6,374 nucleotides of DNA from Candidatus Roizmanbacteria bacterium (GTDB lineage Bacteria; Patescibacteriota; Microgenomatia; UBA1406; GWC2-37-13): contig JANLIS010000045.1 of the NCBI GenBank assembly GCA_024653985.1, positions 1 through 6,374 on the forward strand, read 5' to 3'. Positions 5,777 to 6,374 of the stretch are shown here, piece after piece. Made by a program: the position numbers and the translations under genes. Every line of letters starts with the position of its first letter. Within the stretch, counting starts at the first letter, position 1. The notes beneath the pieces are model-generated. The model had not been told where the DNA came from and made no database searches. It was given only the letters and a program-made list of their open reading frames with translations.

Positions 5777-5856
5777 TGGTGAAGCGTGGGGGATTCGAAC
5801 CCCCGATATTCACCCTGAAAAGGTGATGTCCTCGGTCCCGTTCCGACTACGTCGTG
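5777..5856 (-). pseudogene. Aberrant tRNA-Glu(TTC)-like element
   Basis: The 3' two-thirds is a textbook tRNA: anticodon arm TCACC-TTTTCAG-GGTGA (5826-5810) with anticodon TTC, variable loop ATATC, T arm GGGGG-TTCGAAT-CCCCC (5804-5788), acceptor 3' strand ACGCTTC (5787-5781), discriminator A and encoded CCA (5779-5777). The AGGACA before the anticodon arm is typical of tRNA-Glu, and a GTC at 5847-5845 could form a short D stem, although the D loop would be long. The seven bases expected to be the 5' acceptor strand (5856-5850, CACGACG) do not pair with ACGCTTC. A partial match, AAGCG, occurs only at 5912-5908, beyond two strong hairpins. It is therefore a recombined or damaged tRNA, or a tRNA with an insertion. 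It follows an intact tRNA-Glu with the same anticodon. Confidence 0.6.
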
Positions 5857-5868
5857 AACGAGGATGCT

Positions 5869-5903
5869 CGATCCCGATTTGTTTTTGTGTTAAATCGGGA
5901 TCG
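5869..5903 (-). other. Perfect 12-bp stem-loop upstream of the tRNA-like element
   Basis: CGATCCCGATTT (5869-5880) and AAATCGGGATCG (5892-5903) are perfect inverted complements around an 11-base loop. There is no T-run after it on either strand, so it is not a standard terminator. A second hairpin lies next to it at 5840-5859 (GTTC-CGAC-TAC-GTCG-T-GAAC) with outer CCTC/GAGG pairing (5830-5833 with 5860-5863). Both sit exactly where the 5' half of the tRNA-like element should be. Their function is unknown. Confidence 0.75.
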
Positions 5904-5921
5904 GCACCGCTTTAAAAATTG

Positions 5922-5994
5922 TGACCCCACCGAGATTCGAACTCGGGTTAATAGGCTGAAAACCTACTGTCCTAGGCCTCTAGACGATAGGGCC
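5922..5994 (-). tRNA. tRNA-Glu (anticodon TTC)
   Basis: Complete class I cloverleaf on the minus strand. The acceptor GGCCCTA (5994-5988) pairs with TGGGGTC (5929-5923) with two wobble pairs. The D arm is GTCT...AGGAC as in other bacterial tRNA-Glu, the anticodon arm is GTAGG-TTTTCAG-CCTAT with anticodon TTC, the variable loop is short, and the T arm is CCGAG-TTCGAAT-CTCGG. The discriminator is A5922 and CCA is not encoded. It begins two bases after the stop codon of the GIY-YIG gene, so it is probably cut from the same transcript by RNase P. Confidence 0.96.
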
Positions 5995-5996
5995 TA

Positions 5997-6236
5997 CTAC
6001 TTAAACAGCTTCTTAATATATTTTCTTTTTTTCCATGATTTTATTTGCTTTTCACGTTTCCTTGCCTCTGATAAATTCCCGTATTCTTCACTATATTTTA
6101 ACACCCAAGGTCCTTTATTTCTTGTATATTTGCTTAATCCCTTATTATGATCGATTAACCTTCGATTAATATTATCAGTACAACCTATGTAGTACTTTCC
6201 ACTCAAAGTTGACTCAATAATATAAATAAAAAACAT
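5997..6236 (-). CDS. GIY-YIG nuclease domain protein (UPF0213/YhbQ-like)
   Basis: Single-domain protein of 79 aa, the normal size for the short GIY-YIG family related to the UvrC N-terminal domain. The first motif is FIYIIES (Y5), the second KYYIGCTDN (residues 14-22), followed by the conserved arginines R25/R26 in NRRLIDHNKG and the helix SEARKREKQIKSWKKRK, where E62 is the likely metal-binding glutamate. The fold normally cuts DNA; the role of stand-alone members is poorly known. The ATG at 6236 sits in an A/T-rich context with no proper Shine-Dalgarno site (an AGGA lies about 10 bases upstream). Its stop TAG is two bases before tRNA-Glu on the same strand. High lysine content at the C-terminus fits nucleic-acid binding. 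Confidence 0.9.
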   Translation of the reverse strand: MFFIYIIESTLSGKYYIGCTDNINRRLIDHNKGLSKYTRNKGPWVLKYSEEYGNLSEARKREKQIKSWKKRKYIKKLFK

Positions 6237-6319
6237 TTTTTAATGTCCTAAATGATGGCACCGAAGCTACATTTAACCACAAAAAAACCAACTCTTCTAT
6301 TTTTACTACAAACACCCCC

Positions 6320-6351
6320 ACCCTGCTAGACAGTTAGCAGTCTAACAGGGT
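6320..6351. repeat. 32-bp near-perfect palindrome
   Basis: ACCCTGCTAGAC, an eight-base centre, and GTCTAACAGGGT read almost the same on both strands, giving stems ACCCTG/CAGGGT and TAGAC/GTCTA with one mismatch. On the + strand the following bases are only moderately T-rich (ATTATTACTTATTT), so it is at best a weak terminator. It lies about 85 bases upstream of the GIY-YIG start on the minus strand and could equally be an operator or a small intergenic repeat. Bases 6237-6319 hold no gene I can see. Confidence 0.7.
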
Positions 6352-6374
6352 ATTATTACTTATTTAAGCTTACT

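Noticed and set aside
5777..5913. tmRNA or selenocysteine tRNA
   Set aside because: There is no tag-peptide reading frame or pseudoknot-rich body, and the loop reads TTC with a five-base variable loop rather than TCA with a long variable arm.
5517..6150. Plus-strand frames over the tRNA-Glu region containing WGIRTPD and similar
   Set aside because: These are the typical false translations of the antisense strand of tRNA T arms.
1..6374. CRISPR array, transposase or complete insertion sequence
   Set aside because: No regularly spaced short repeats, no transposase or integrase motifs, and no terminal inverted repeats around a coding unit were seen.

Overview
This AT-rich window looks like a chromosomal segment of a small-genome bacterium, most likely a member of the Candidate Phyla Radiation (Patescibacteria). 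That is an inference from gene content and style: MltG, DegV, NYN and GIY-YIG genes packed among short hypotheticals, almost no Shine-Dalgarno sites, and two promoters placed so that the start codon sits at or next to the transcription start. All clear genes use the standard bacterial code with TGA as stop.

Left block (1-2640). Two tRNA genes on the + strand, Thr(TGT) and Arg(TCT), lie one base apart. Facing them is a minus-strand group, in order of transcription: a short ORF made of two 40-residue repeats, mltG (endolytic murein transglycosylase), an EamA-family permease, and a small gene broken by a one-base shift in a homopolymer run beside the tRNA-Arg gene.

Middle block (2672-5295). An identical 65-bp sequence occurs at both ends in the same orientation. 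Between the copies lie two minus-strand genes for small four-cysteine proteins, a divergent + strand degV gene, and a very AT-rich + strand NYN-domain (PIN-like) nuclease gene. The divergent promoters between the Cys gene pair and degV are the best regulatory signals in the window, and both suggest leaderless mRNAs. The right repeat copy runs into a fragment that reads as the C-terminus of a staphylococcal-nuclease-like protein, so the repeat may be tied to remnants of that gene.

Right block (5069-6374), read on the minus strand: a GIY-YIG nuclease-domain protein, then two bases later an intact tRNA-Glu(TTC), then a tRNA-like 3' portion with a second TTC anticodon loop whose 5' acceptor strand is missing from its expected place, then a short protein carrying the FtsK gamma DNA-recognition domain, and a strong Rho-independent terminator inside the 3' end of the NYN gene. 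Two strong hairpins occupy the space where the 5' half of the tRNA-like element should be.

The items most worth follow-up are the aberrant tRNA-like element, the 65-bp duplicated sequence with the nuclease fragment, the stand-alone FtsK gamma protein, and the repeat ORF ahead of mltG. I did not find a convincing complete new defence or mobile system.
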